Origin: a virus
DNA length: 21,342 nucleotides
IMG/VR virus record: IMGVR_UViG_3300031857_001632
Span: 1-21,342 of that record
Direction: 5' to 3' (one strand)
The translations under genes were made by a program, and so were the position numbers. Position 1 is the stretch's first letter, and each line of letters begins with the position of its first letter. Under the pieces are notes generated by a model. The model was not told the origin of the DNA. It ran no database searches and worked only from the letters and a program-made list of their open reading frames with translations. Shown piece by piece: positions 7,097 to 14,370 of the stretch.

Positions 7097-7501
7097 TTAA
7101 AGATCTTTGAATAGATTCTCTAAATTTCTTCTAGATTCTTCGACCGAAGATATATATCCCATCTCTTTTGAGACACCGACTTTACCGCCATCCGGATTAT
7201 ATATTTCAGCACTGTCATCTTCACTATCATTTATGTAATTATTGTAAATATCAATAAGCTTCTGTTCTTTACTTTCAGTCATTGTTATTACACTTGAAAG
7301 TTTAATGATAAAAAAATCATCGTCAGATAGTTCAACCCAAGGTTTAACCTTTATGAATATTCCTCTTCCATTATTAAATGATTTCATGACAACAGGATTT
7401 TGAAGAATTAATATTTCTTCTTCTTCATTATCAGCACAAACTAATGAAAATATTTCTTCACCAGAGATTAATTTTAAAATGCAGTAAAAATCTTCTCCCA
7501 T
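7097..7501 (-). CDS. Hypothetical acidic protein, 134 aa, downstream of uvsW
   Basis: I do not recognise a defined family. The first 70 residues look beta-rich (YCILKLISGEEIFSLV, then a strand after an acidic turn, NPVVMKSF), and the pattern recalls small Sm/Lsm-like barrels; that resemblance is only an impression. The second half is acidic and helical, with an EDDSAEIYNPDGG turn. The ATG lies 1 nt past the uvsW stop, so it is co-transcribed and probably coupled with uvsW. No terminator is evident behind it before the gp55 promoter region. A link to DNA replication or repair is inferred only from its neighbours. Confidence 0.75.
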   Translation of the reverse strand: MGEDFYCILKLISGEEIFSLVCADNEEEEILILQNPVVMKSFNNGRGIFIKVKPWVELSDDDFFIIKLSSVITMTESKEQKLIDIYNNYINDSEDDSAEIYNPDGGKVGVSKEMGYISSVEESRRNLENLFKDL

Positions 7502-7502
7502 A

Positions 7503-8966
7503 TTAATCTTTAAATGGTATGTTTACAATATCGTAATTAAAGTTTTCTTCATTATAAATTTTAATTCTTTCAATTAAGTGATTAAGAGTATAATTTTTTG
7601 TTGACTTATAACTAATATCATCAGCAATATCATATAGAGTTGCCTTTACTTTGTTTTCTCCTTTTCGTAAGACTCTTCCGATGGATTGGAGATTTCGTAT
7701 CCTTGATTTGCTAGGTGAAGCAAATATAACATTATGAAGATTTCTGATATTGACACCAGTAGAAAAAGTGCCGTAGGAAGCAACGATGATTGCATTATTT
7801 TCTCTTTCGGTAATTTCTCTAACTAATTCACGTTCTTCAGTATCAACGCCACCATGAACAAAAAATACGTGCCTATTATCAGTTTTGCTATTATTTATGA
7901 TCTCGTAAAGTGGTTGCCCGTGCCCCTCTACTCTAGCAAAAAGAACAAGAGTATTACCCTTTAAATCAAGGGCAAGATTCTTTATAAAGTTATTTCTTTT
8001 TTGATGATTGATAATATACTGAACCTCATCCTCAAAAGTTTCAAATCTATGAGGTGGATGCTTCAGTAGTAGAACTTTAATATCTAATTTGGCAAGATGA
8101 CCCTTCTGCATCAGTTCATCTGTCTTAATAATCTTATATGAAGGTCCAAATAAACCTTCCAAAACCCACTTATGAGTTTGAGACCCATCTAGTGTTCCGG
8201 TGAATCCAAAACGGTATTTTGCATCACAAAGTTTAGTCATTATAGATATTAATGACTTGGATTTAAATTGGTGTGCCTCATCTCCTACGACTACATTAAA
8301 TCTGGAAAAATACTGCTTGGGCAACTTGTAAATACTTTGCCAGGTAGTAATAATAACTTGGGAATCAGTTTCTCGTTCCTTACCAGCGTATATCTTGTGG
8401 CAGTATGAACCAACATCCCATCCATAATCTGCAAAATCTTTATACATTTGTTCTACAAGGGAAGTCGTCGGAACAACTATCAGAATATTTTGTTGCTTCT
8501 CAACGTAATATCTCACAACAGAATATATCATCAATGACTTTCCCGAAGCAGTTGGAGATATCAATAACTTTCGATTATGTCTTAAGGCGTCGTATACTCC
8601 CTCAACTTGGTAGTCGCGTGGGGCGTGTCTACTGATGGCAGTCATATAATCCTTAACACCTTCCTTTGAGATGTTCTCATTTATCTCAAAGGGTGGACCA
8701 TAAAACTTATTATTCGTGAACTCATAAGTGTAATTGTGATCCTTACAGAACTGAATTACACGATCTAAAAGACCGACATAGATTTCGCCCGTTTGCGTAG
8801 AGAAAAGGCGAATCTTTCCGTCCCAATACTTATTCCTATATGCCGGTGCAAACTTGGCATTAGGAACATCAAAAGTAAATTGATCTGCTAATTCATAATA
8901 AACATGAGGTTCTGCCTGAATATGGAGATAGACCTCATTTTTCTTTGATATAACCAAATGAGACAT
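7503..8966 (-). CDS. uvsW: UvsW, RNA-DNA and DNA helicase
   Basis: This SF2 helicase unwinds R-loops and branched DNA and shifts T4 from origin-dependent to recombination-dependent replication. Motif I is SPTASGKS with K143; motif II is DEAH at 229-232; FTGT is motif III; QSIGRVLRKG near the C-terminus is motif VI with its arginine fingers. The N-terminal about 110 residues match the small UvsW N-terminal domain. Length is 487 aa against 503 in T4. An ATAAATA late-promoter variant lies 22 nt upstream, directly behind a terminator, which fits the late expression of uvsW in T4. Confidence 0.96.
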   Translation of the reverse strand: MSHLVISKKNEVYLHIQAEPHVYYELADQFTFDVPNAKFAPAYRNKYWDGKIRLFSTQTGEIYVGLLDRVIQFCKDHNYTYEFTNNKFYGPPFEINENISKEGVKDYMTAISRHAPRDYQVEGVYDALRHNRKLLISPTASGKSLMIYSVVRYYVEKQQNILIVVPTTSLVEQMYKDFADYGWDVGSYCHKIYAGKERETDSQVIITTWQSIYKLPKQYFSRFNVVVGDEAHQFKSKSLISIMTKLCDAKYRFGFTGTLDGSQTHKWVLEGLFGPSYKIIKTDELMQKGHLAKLDIKVLLLKHPPHRFETFEDEVQYIINHQKRNNFIKNLALDLKGNTLVLFARVEGHGQPLYEIINNSKTDNRHVFFVHGGVDTEERELVREITERENNAIIVASYGTFSTGVNIRNLHNVIFASPSKSRIRNLQSIGRVLRKGENKVKATLYDIADDISYKSTKNYTLNHLIERIKIYNEENFNYDIVNIPFKD

Positions 8967-8987
8967 TCATAAAGTATCAGTTATGAG

Positions 8988-8995
8988 TATTTATT
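8988..8995 (-). promoter_or_regulatory. Late-promoter variant AATAAATA upstream of uvsW
   Basis: Seven of eight bases match TATAAATA. It is 22 nt upstream of the uvsW ATG and 9 nt behind the T-run of a terminator, so uvsW needs a promoter here. Confidence 0.6.
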
Positions 8996-9003
8996 TGGTC
9001 AAT

Positions 9004-9024
9004 AAAAAGAGGCATTTCTGCCTC
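9004..9024 (-). terminator. Rho-independent terminator with GAAA loop
   Basis: The minus strand folds as GAGGCA-GAAA-TGCCTC, a 6-bp stem with a GNRA tetraloop, followed by TTTTT. It lies just past the stop at 9033 and would end the gp3/uvsY unit. Confidence 0.88.
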
Positions 9025-9032
9025 AAAATTAA

Positions 9033-9323
9033 TTATTTTGTGTTTGGATTAATTGAAACACCAGGATCTCCAACCTTAAATCCTTTTCCAGCACCAGATC
9101 TAATAGTAGTTCCAGAAAGAGGTTTTACTACATCCATTGCTCCACTAATATTATCGGAAGCAGTATCTTTTGGATCATTTGCAGTTGCATTCATGCCAAT
9201 TTGTCTCATCCTTGATGCAGAACCCATTGATCTTGCGTGTGCCGCTTGAACTGCCGGTGCTTTATAATCTATGTAATTAGATGGAAGGGTAGATTGTTCC
9301 AAAAACTGTCGAAACGTCTTCAT
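9033..9323 (-). CDS. Small protein with MKTF capsid-targeting-type N-terminus, 96 aa
   Basis: The sequence begins MKTFRQFLEQS, close to MKTYQEFIAEA, the capsid-targeting sequence of T4 internal proteins (for example IPIII), which the gp21 protease removes after an (I/L)xE site. Here the nearest candidate is FLE at residues 7-9, a non-canonical match. The rest is low-complexity and Ala/Ser/Gly-rich with no recognised domain, ending in a Gly/Pro/Asn-rich tail. It lies 9 nt after the 52-aa gene and is followed directly by a terminator. A role as a protein packaged inside the head is inference from the N-terminus and the neighbourhood. Confidence 0.8.
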   Translation of the reverse strand: MKTFRQFLEQSTLPSNYIDYKAPAVQAAHARSMGSASRMRQIGMNATANDPKDTASDNISGAMDVVKPLSGTTIRSGAGKGFKVGDPGVSINPNTK

Positions 9324-9332
9324 TTGTTATAC

Positions 9333-9491
9333 TCAATCAAATAAGATTGTATTAAACCAGGTTTGACTCATACCTTTGATTATATCATCAGCAGACTGCT
9401 GATCTTCTGCATATCCCTCTGCAATTAAATGCTCAACGACTTTTTCGTAGGTTTGATAGGATTCTTGAATCTCTCTAGGCGTCGGTTTCAT
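9333..9491 (-). CDS. Small protein, 52 aa, with GYAE/MSxxW motif
   Basis: ATG at 9491 to TGA at 9333 encodes a 52-residue protein starting MKPTPREIQESYQTYEKVV. It contains LIAEGYAEDQQSA and then GMSQTWFNTIL. This is the same pattern as in the 146-aa protein at 2019-2459 (GYAE, Ala, MSxxW, I), which supports it as a real gene despite its size. It lies between uvsY and the MKTF protein, with a CTAAATA element 23 nt upstream overlapping the uvsY stop codon. No Shine-Dalgarno is clear. Function unknown; the motif looks like a two-helix unit, perhaps for binding a partner. Confidence 0.75.
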   Translation of the reverse strand: MKPTPREIQESYQTYEKVVEHLIAEGYAEDQQSADDIIKGMSQTWFNTILFD

Positions 9492-9513
9492 TTCAGTGAT
9501 GGAAGTTTATTTT

Positions 9514-9520
9514 TATTTAG
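9514..9520 (-). promoter_or_regulatory. Possible late-promoter variant CTAAATA
   Basis: CTAAATA lies 23 nt upstream of the 52-aa gene and overlaps the uvsY stop codon. The same heptamer precedes the 60-aa gene at 10490-10672. AT-rich sequence makes chance matches possible. Confidence 0.4.
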
Positions 9521-9948
9521 TTAAATCCTGCCGTGAACTTATGCCACTCAATACTGTTCTTGATTTGATAAGTCCTATTGGAAATCATCTTAAGGACTTC
9601 TTCTAGAAACTTAAGCATAATATCATAATATCTAATTTTTAAATCAACTTTACAGAGTCTCTCATCGGCATCCATATACCTCTGTATAGCGTCTTTTTCT
9701 CTTACTTTATACGGAAATGGTTCTTCAGCATATACCTCTGCTGTTGCCTTTCCTGTGTAGTAGTTGTAGCGTTCCAAACGCACTCTATTGTAAGTTTCTC
9801 TTGCCTTTTCACGGAGAAGAGTGATGGTATTGTACAGAGTATAATATTTTGCATGAAGTTGTGGAATTTTTAAAGATTCATCGTGTAAATTATCAGGGTC
9901 TATGACAGAATCTCTCTGCCACATTTCCTGAATTTCATCAAGATTCAT
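9517..9948 (-). CDS. uvsY: UvsY, recombination mediator
   Basis: UvsY loads the UvsX recombinase on gp32-coated single-stranded DNA. The 143-aa product matches T4 UvsY in length (137 aa) and in pattern: an N-terminal LDEIQEMWQRDSVIDPDNL, a central basic-aromatic RLERYNYYTGKA resembling the LDYYSGR region of T4, then KVDLKIRYYDIMLKFLEEVL and a C-terminal ISNRTYQIKN helix. Its ATG overlaps the gp3 stop by 4 nt, so a recombination gene is coupled to a tail gene. The gene order gp3-uvsY-uvsW is typical of cyanomyoviruses. Confidence 0.92.
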   Translation of the reverse strand: MNLDEIQEMWQRDSVIDPDNLHDESLKIPQLHAKYYTLYNTITLLREKARETYNRVRLERYNYYTGKATAEVYAEEPFPYKVREKDAIQRYMDADERLCKVDLKIRYYDIMLKFLEEVLKMISNRTYQIKNSIEWHKFTAGFN

Positions 9949-10490
9949 AGAGGATCGCCATTTACATCTAATATGTTATAGACAGTATACTTGAAAAGTA
10001 CCTCTGCTGTAAAGTAGTTATAGTCGGTTTCTGTTGATTCAAATTCCATTGCACTCAATGTGAATGGAAATAAATCTTTAAATTTTACTATGGCAACATC
10101 ATTATAATTGCTATTTAAAATTCTTAAACTACCGTCACTATATTGACTTTTTAAATCCCTTATTCCATCATCATTAGTTGTCAACTCTTTGAATTGTTGT
10201 GGAGTTTCTGGAAATCCTAAACCAGTAATCCAGTTATGAATTGCCATGTAGTTTTCCATATCTTCATCAACAAAAAATCTCAAAGAAAAATCTCCATATT
10301 GGATTATTTCTCCTGGAGTATCCAACATCTTTAAATATGATGGTTGTATAGCAGTTCCTAAAGTAATTTCTGGAATTCTTGCAGAATTACTAAAGAATGA
10401 AATTTTAGGATTTTTTGCTACGGTAAATTTAAATCCAATTGGAGAGAGGAAATTTCTATTTCCAATTTGATTGTCAAAAATTGATGCCAT
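9945..10490 (-). CDS. 3: Tail-tube-fold protein, probably gp3 tail completion and sheath stabiliser
   Basis: The 181-aa protein resembles gp19: FFSNSARIPEITLG aligns with the FMVKAAALPASNLG stretch of the tube protein, and FSLRFFVDEDMENYMAIHNW with its TVLNDTNFTLRHAFEDW. It is therefore a second member of the tail-tube fold. Position between 23 and uvsY is where cyanophages carry gene 3, whose T4 product caps the tail tube near the neck. The ATG overlaps the stop of the preceding 60-aa gene in a TAATG. Fold assignment is firm; the choice of gp3 over another tube-like protein rests on gene order. Confidence 0.75.
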   Translation of the reverse strand: MASIFDNQIGNRNFLSPIGFKFTVAKNPKISFFSNSARIPEITLGTAIQPSYLKMLDTPGEIIQYGDFSLRFFVDEDMENYMAIHNWITGLGFPETPQQFKELTTNDDGIRDLKSQYSDGSLRILNSNYNDVAIVKFKDLFPFTLSAMEFESTETDYNYFTAEVLFKYTVYNILDVNGDPL

Positions 10491-10672
10491 TATGGTAGTT
10501 TACCAATAGTTTGTAATGTAAATTTAACAGGTGGTTTAGATTTAGTTCCTGGACCCATGGGTCTTGAAGAATTTAAATTTTTTTGAGTTGCGGGATCCAT
10601 TGCAAATGTTTGTTTTGCATTTACAGGTGCCCTATATTCAGCTTCCGAAATAAATTCTTGAAACGTCTTCAT
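10490..10672 (-). CDS. Small protein with T4-type capsid-targeting sequence, 60 aa
   Basis: The N-terminus MKTFQEFISEAEYR is almost the T4 internal-protein capsid-targeting sequence MKTYQEFIAEA. ISE|A at residues 8-11 fits the gp21 protease rule (I/L)xE, so cleavage after E10 is predicted. The remaining 50 residues are basic and Pro/Asn/Lys-rich (PMGPGTKSKPPVKF) without a known fold. It is the first gene behind the gp23 terminator, with a CTAAATA element 12 nt upstream, and is coupled to gp3 by TAATG. Likely role: a small protein carried in the head. Inference from motif plus location next to the capsid genes. Confidence 0.8.
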   Translation of the reverse strand: MKTFQEFISEAEYRAPVNAKQTFAMDPATQKNLNSSRPMGPGTKSKPPVKFTLQTIGKLP

Positions 10673-10683
10673 TTTTTTATTTC

Positions 10684-10690
10684 TATTTAG
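10684..10690 (-). promoter_or_regulatory. Possible late-promoter variant CTAAATA
   Basis: CTAAATA lies immediately downstream of the gp23 terminator and 12 nt before the ATG at 10672. The spacing to the ATG is short for a -10 box with a leader, so the call is tentative. Confidence 0.4.
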
Positions 10691-10692
10691 AT

Positions 10693-10717
10693 AAAAAAAG
10701 AGGGTCCGAAGACCCTC
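10693..10717 (-). terminator. Rho-independent terminator of gp23 with UUCG loop
   Basis: The minus strand forms GAGGGTC-TTCG-GACCCTC followed by seven T. C(UUCG)G is the exceptionally stable tetraloop, fitting the end of the most abundant late transcript. Confidence 0.95.
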
Positions 10718-10738
10718 AAGAAATTTATGTGAAATGGA

Positions 10739-12187
10739 TCACATGAGGTTGAGAACCTTAACTCTTCTGTAGTAACGGTTAGCGTTAACTCTGAGGCGTC
10801 CAAGACCCTGGTCGGTTCCTTCTGCGAATGGGTTAGCAACAAGACCATAACGGGTCTTAAAGCCAATCTTGGGCTGGAAGGTGTTCTCACCAACGGCACG
10901 AACCATTTGGAGGGGAACATAAGGGCAATAGAAGAGACCAGCGTCATATGCGCTAGAACCCTTATAACCAACAACGTAGTACTGACCACCAGCAGAACCA
11001 ACGTTTGAACCGCCCGAATATGGGTCGATATAAACGCGATACTTACCTTGGAGAACACCAGCGAAGGTGTTACCAGTGTCATCAACGTTAAGGTTAGCGT
11101 TGAGTGCAGGGGTGTAATCAAGAACACCTGCCATGGTGAGTGCCGAAGCAACGTCAGCAGAGCAGAGGATCATGTTGCCCTTCCCTCTACGAGTTCTTTG
11201 TGCGATTGCGTTAGCATCGCGCTCGATTTGGAAGATAAGACCCTTGAACTTCTCAACTGACCAACGTCCGTTGGAGTCAACATCTAGGTCGAACTGACCA
11301 GCGGTAGCAGTGTTGTGTTGAGCACCTGATTCTGCAACCTTATAGATGGTTCTGATGACTTCGCGGTTGATTTCAGCAAGAATCTCGCTAGAAAGAATGT
11401 TAGCAAGTTCTGCTTCTGCATTTAAACCGTGAATTGCCTTCAGGTCTTGAGCAAGTTCGAGGCTGTATTCTGCTTTCAGAGCACGGCTCTTGGCAGTAAC
11501 AGTGACCTTCTCGATTGAGAACGCCATTTGGTTGAACTCGTTTCCACCAGTTCCAAGACCTTCTGCATCTTCAGTGTCCATACCACGTCCAGTGGTATAA
11601 GCAGATTGAGTTACATTGCTGTCTGGGCTGAGGAGACCGGGATTGGTTCCACCTTGAGCAGCAGTTGTACCGAAACCAACAGCGCCGCCAGTTTCACTAC
11701 CCTCATTTTGGGTATATCCAGAACCAAGACCGCCGGCTGCGCGGGCAGATCCTTGTGCTGAATATGCAGTATCTGGCTCGTTGAAGAATGCTTCATCCGA
11801 ACTGTTGCTTTGTGCTCCATAACGTGAGCGCATTGCAAAGATGAGTCCGGTAGGACCATTCATTGGTTGAACGCCAGCGAGGTCATATGCGACCAGGTTA
11901 GGCATTGAACGGCGGATGAGGCTGATTAGAACAGGGTCGAAACCTGAAACAGGACCAGCATCAGCTGCGTTTGCACTGAAACCTGCGGTTGCACCGCTGG
12001 ATCCAGTTGACATGTTAGGAACAGCTTCGTTGAGGAAAGCACGCTCCTCACGAAGTTCTCTCTCTTGGTTTTCTAGCAGGATAGCGGTGACAGCTCTACG
12101 ATGTGAATCTCTGATTGGATCCATTCCATCGTAATCGAGGATCGGTGCCCACTTCTCCTGCAATTGTTCTGCATTGAACATTTGCAT
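10739..12187 (-). CDS. 23: gp23, major capsid protein
   Basis: The 482-aa product aligns with T4 gp23 from the N-terminus: QLQEKWAPILD, then RRSMPNLVAYDLAGVQPMNG and PTGLIFAMRSRYG, close to T4 RRAIPNLIAFDICGVQPMNS. T4 gp23 is cut by gp21 after FLTE65; here FLNE|A at residues 51-55 is the matching site, so a mature form from A55 is predicted. I chose the first ATG (12187), 8 nt from the SD GAGGT; an in-frame ATG two codons later is spaced less well. The start region carries the same 16-nt SD block as gp19. No TATAAATA lies directly upstream, so expression may come from the gp22 promoter. A UUCG terminator follows. Confidence 0.98.
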   Translation of the reverse strand: MQMFNAEQLQEKWAPILDYDGMDPIRDSHRRAVTAILLENQERELREERAFLNEAVPNMSTGSSGATAGFSANAADAGPVSGFDPVLISLIRRSMPNLVAYDLAGVQPMNGPTGLIFAMRSRYGAQSNSSDEAFFNEPDTAYSAQGSARAAGGLGSGYTQNEGSETGGAVGFGTTAAQGGTNPGLLSPDSNVTQSAYTTGRGMDTEDAEGLGTGGNEFNQMAFSIEKVTVTAKSRALKAEYSLELAQDLKAIHGLNAEAELANILSSEILAEINREVIRTIYKVAESGAQHNTATAGQFDLDVDSNGRWSVEKFKGLIFQIERDANAIAQRTRRGKGNMILCSADVASALTMAGVLDYTPALNANLNVDDTGNTFAGVLQGKYRVYIDPYSGGSNVGSAGGQYYVVGYKGSSAYDAGLFYCPYVPLQMVRAVGENTFQPKIGFKTRYGLVANPFAEGTDQGLGRLRVNANRYYRRVKVLNLM

Positions 12188-12190
12188 TTG

Positions 12191-12206
12191 TTTTACCTCT
12201 TTTAAA
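12191..12206 (-). promoter_or_regulatory. Strong ribosome binding site of gp23
   Basis: TTTAAAAGAGGTAAAA lies upstream of the ATG, with GAGGT well spaced. The identical 16 nt precede gp19, whereas most genes in the window lack a clear SD. Confidence 0.8.
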
Positions 12207-12236
12207 AAGTTAGTTTGATTTGATATGATTTAAAAA

Positions 12237-13415
12237 TCACTTTTTAGCGACTCTACTGAGAACTGTAAGATAACTTTCCATTCTTCCACCAACTTGTGGT
12301 TGTTCGGAATAATTAGCTTCTTCAGCAATGTTTTCAGTAACAGGTCTTTGAGTACTAGTCGATTTTGATGAGAAATAAGAATCTCTCAATGTAACTAGCT
12401 TCTCACGATAGTTTTCTTCACTATCAAACTCAACATTTTCAGCAAGAGAAGCGAGTTTATCTTTCTGTGAAAGTGCTAAACCTTCAGTAACTTCAGTAAA
12501 AATTACATCAGCAACTGACTCTGCTAATCTTCTATTAAGAGCAACATTCTTTTCGATTTGCTCGTTGAGTTTTCCTTCCATTTCATCAAGTTTATCTACC
12601 ATACTCTCGATAACATCATATTTTTCTTCAGGGATTGTTACATAATGATCTTCAAAAAGATTCTTCATTCCTGAGAGGAATGATTCAGTCATTTCGGTTC
12701 TGAGACCGTGCTCAATTGCAAGAGTGTTTTCATGCATCCACTCGTCAGCAACATATTCTAAATATGCATCTACTCTATCGGTGAGTTCTTCTTTGATTGT
12801 AGAAATTTCTTCTACAAGAGCTTGCTCATATTCAGATTGGAATCTCTCTTCCAACTGTTCTTTGATTGAATAAATTTTTGTTCTAACTGCAGTCTCAAAG
12901 ATTATTCTTGCCTTTTCTTGGAACTCTTCTGAAAGTTCTTCACCAGCAAGAAGAGCATTAACATCTTCTTCGATGTCAAAATCTTCATCTTCCTCAACTT
13001 CTTCCTTCACCTCTTCATCTTCGTCTTCGTCTTCTTTAGACTTCTTCTTCTTAGGTGACGAAGAATTGGAATTCTCATCCTCTTCATCCTCTTCATCTGC
13101 TTCCACAATGAGATCTTCATCATCTAGATCTTCTTCCTCCTTTACGGCATCTTTATTAAGATGTGGCATTGGATCTGCTGACTTAGCACCTTTGTTGACA
13201 ACATTTTTTACTTGTGACAACGTTGCACTAGGCTCTTTTAATTTTGCCGAGTCATTATCTGAACGATAATTTTCTGGAGTAGGACCACCGAGATCTTCCC
13301 AATTGCCAGTTTGACCATCAGGAATACCTGTGGTTAATTTTGGCATTGGTTCTGCCGGCTTAGCTCCTTTGGTTACTACGTTTTCCATTTCTTGTAAATT
13401 TCTACCAACGGACAT
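12237..13415 (-). CDS. 22: gp22, prohead core scaffold protein
   Basis: gp22 forms the inner scaffold around which gp23 assembles and is degraded by gp21 during maturation. The 392-aa protein has the expected make-up: very acidic (Glu/Asp runs at about 93-155), then long charged helices and coiled coil (about 160-330). It stands between gp21 and gp23. Possible (I/L)xE sites such as LSE and IAE suit proteolysis. The N-terminus carries two copies of NVVxKGAKxA(E/D)PMPxL at residues 12-27 and 71-86, not part of the helical core. T4 gp22 is only 269 aa, so the N-terminal acidic region is extra. A TATAAATA promoter lies 30 nt upstream. Confidence 0.93.
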   Translation of the reverse strand: MSVGRNLQEMENVVTKGAKPAEPMPKLTTGIPDGQTGNWEDLGGPTPENYRSDNDSAKLKEPSATLSQVKNVVNKGAKSADPMPHLNKDAVKEEEDLDDEDLIVEADEEDEEDENSNSSSPKKKKSKEDEDEDEEVKEEVEEDEDFDIEEDVNALLAGEELSEEFQEKARIIFETAVRTKIYSIKEQLEERFQSEYEQALVEEISTIKEELTDRVDAYLEYVADEWMHENTLAIEHGLRTEMTESFLSGMKNLFEDHYVTIPEEKYDVIESMVDKLDEMEGKLNEQIEKNVALNRRLAESVADVIFTEVTEGLALSQKDKLASLAENVEFDSEENYREKLVTLRDSYFSSKSTSTQRPVTENIAEEANYSEQPQVGGRMESYLTVLSRVAKK

Positions 13416-13444
13416 TTGTTTAGATCTGTTTTATAATCTATATT

Positions 13445-13452
13445 TATTTATA
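13445..13452 (-). promoter_or_regulatory. T4-type late promoter TATAAATA upstream of gp22
   Basis: Exact late consensus in the gp21-gp22 gap, 30 nt before the gp22 ATG. It may also supply gp23, which has no such element of its own. Confidence 0.8.
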
Positions 13453-13454
13453 AA

Positions 13455-14105
13455 TTAAAGATTTGCTAAGAAATCTTGGAACAGTTGAATTTTATGCTCT
13501 TGTAAAGTACTTTCATCTACAAGAGTATTAATTCTGCGTCTTGTTTGCTCAGCAAGTCTTTCACGAAGAATCCCTCCTTCCCAAACCCACTCCTTACCTT
13601 CCATAATTCCCTGAACAAATGCATCGGGGGCAGAAGGATCGGCAACAATATCAGCAGCGGTTGCAAGCATAAAATCTTCACCGACAACTTTATGACCTTC
13701 ATTGGTCATCTTCAATGAACCAACACCACGAGAAGAAACTCCAAGGCAAACACCCTCTTTAATCAAAGACATTGCAATCTTTCCCATTGGGGTCTCAAGA
13801 AGTTGTGCCTTACCGATAAAATTATTACCTTCTCTAGCAAGTTCACAAATTTTATGTGAAACGCGATCAAGATTTACAGTTGGACCATCTGGATGTCCAA
13901 GTTCACCGAGAGCGCGACCTTTTTGAACAAAATTTTCATTATAACGATTTACTTCTCTTTCCATAATAGAAAGAGGATACATTCTACCGTTACGATTAAC
14001 CTGCTCTGCTTGTAAGAAAATGCCTTTAATATAGCATTTTTGCGAAGAACCTTTTCCTTCGGTAATAAATTCTACTTTTGATACTTCTTCTGTGATGAGT
14101 TTCAT
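13455..14105 (-). CDS. 21: gp21, prohead core protease
   Basis: This serine protease cleaves scaffold, gp23 and internal proteins at (I/L)xE sites during head maturation. LQAEQVNRNGRMYP (31-44) matches the T4 MQAEVVNRNKRLYP. The catalytic histidine is H71 in GELGHP, and the serine lies in GVSSRGVGS (S124/S125); DPSAPDA (156-162) matches the conserved T4 GPSAPDA. Length 216 aa equals the T4 enzyme (about 212 aa). An N-terminal ITE at 4-6 and 14-16 could be self-processing sites. It follows the 87-aa gene with a 1-nt gap and precedes gp22, as in T4. Confidence 0.96.
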   Translation of the reverse strand: MKLITEEVSKVEFITEGKGSSQKCYIKGIFLQAEQVNRNGRMYPLSIMEREVNRYNENFVQKGRALGELGHPDGPTVNLDRVSHKICELAREGNNFIGKAQLLETPMGKIAMSLIKEGVCLGVSSRGVGSLKMTNEGHKVVGEDFMLATAADIVADPSAPDAFVQGIMEGKEWVWEGGILRERLAEQTRRRINTLVDESTLQEHKIQLFQDFLANL

Positions 14106-14106
14106 T

Positions 14107-14370
14107 TTAGTTTGTGAATGCTACTTTATTTGCTTTGATTGATGCAGATGACCAAATAACATCAGATGGAGTTTTAGCTAAAAATTCAACACTTCCATTT
14201 GGAATAGAGAAATATGTACTAGTTGCTGCTCCAACAGAAGTGCTTATTGCAACTGTAACAATACCAGCAGTATTGTTATATAATCTCACACAAGTTGCAT
14301 CACTAATACTAGTAGCAGCTCCAGCACTAGTACCGGTACTTTGTTCTGTTGTTACTATCTTAGTAATCAT
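14107..14370 (-). CDS. Small beta-type protein in the gene 68 position, 87 aa
   Basis: The protein is rich in Thr, Ser, Ala and Val with almost no charged clusters: CVRLYNNTAGIVTVAIST, then YFSIPNGSVEFLAK and ASIKANKVAFT. It looks like a small all-beta domain. In T4 the gene between 67 and 21 is 68, a charged helical core protein; this is not similar, so it is probably a replacement rather than gp68. Similar short beta proteins are, to my memory, common in marine phages without a known role; a decoration or structural part is a guess. ATG overlaps the gp67 stop (ATGA) and its stop abuts gp21, so it is coupled in the head operon. Confidence 0.8.
   Translation of the reverse strand: MITKIVTTEQSTGTSAGAATSISDATCVRLYNNTAGIVTVAISTSVGAATSTYFSIPNGSVEFLAKTPSDVIWSSASIKANKVAFTN

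Noticed and set aside
10687-11151. 154-aa minus-strand ORF
   Set aside because: Out-of-frame reading within gp23 that also runs through the UUCG terminator.
12973-13269. 98-aa plus-strand ORF, mostly serine
   Set aside because: It is the antisense reading of the Glu/Asp runs of gp22.
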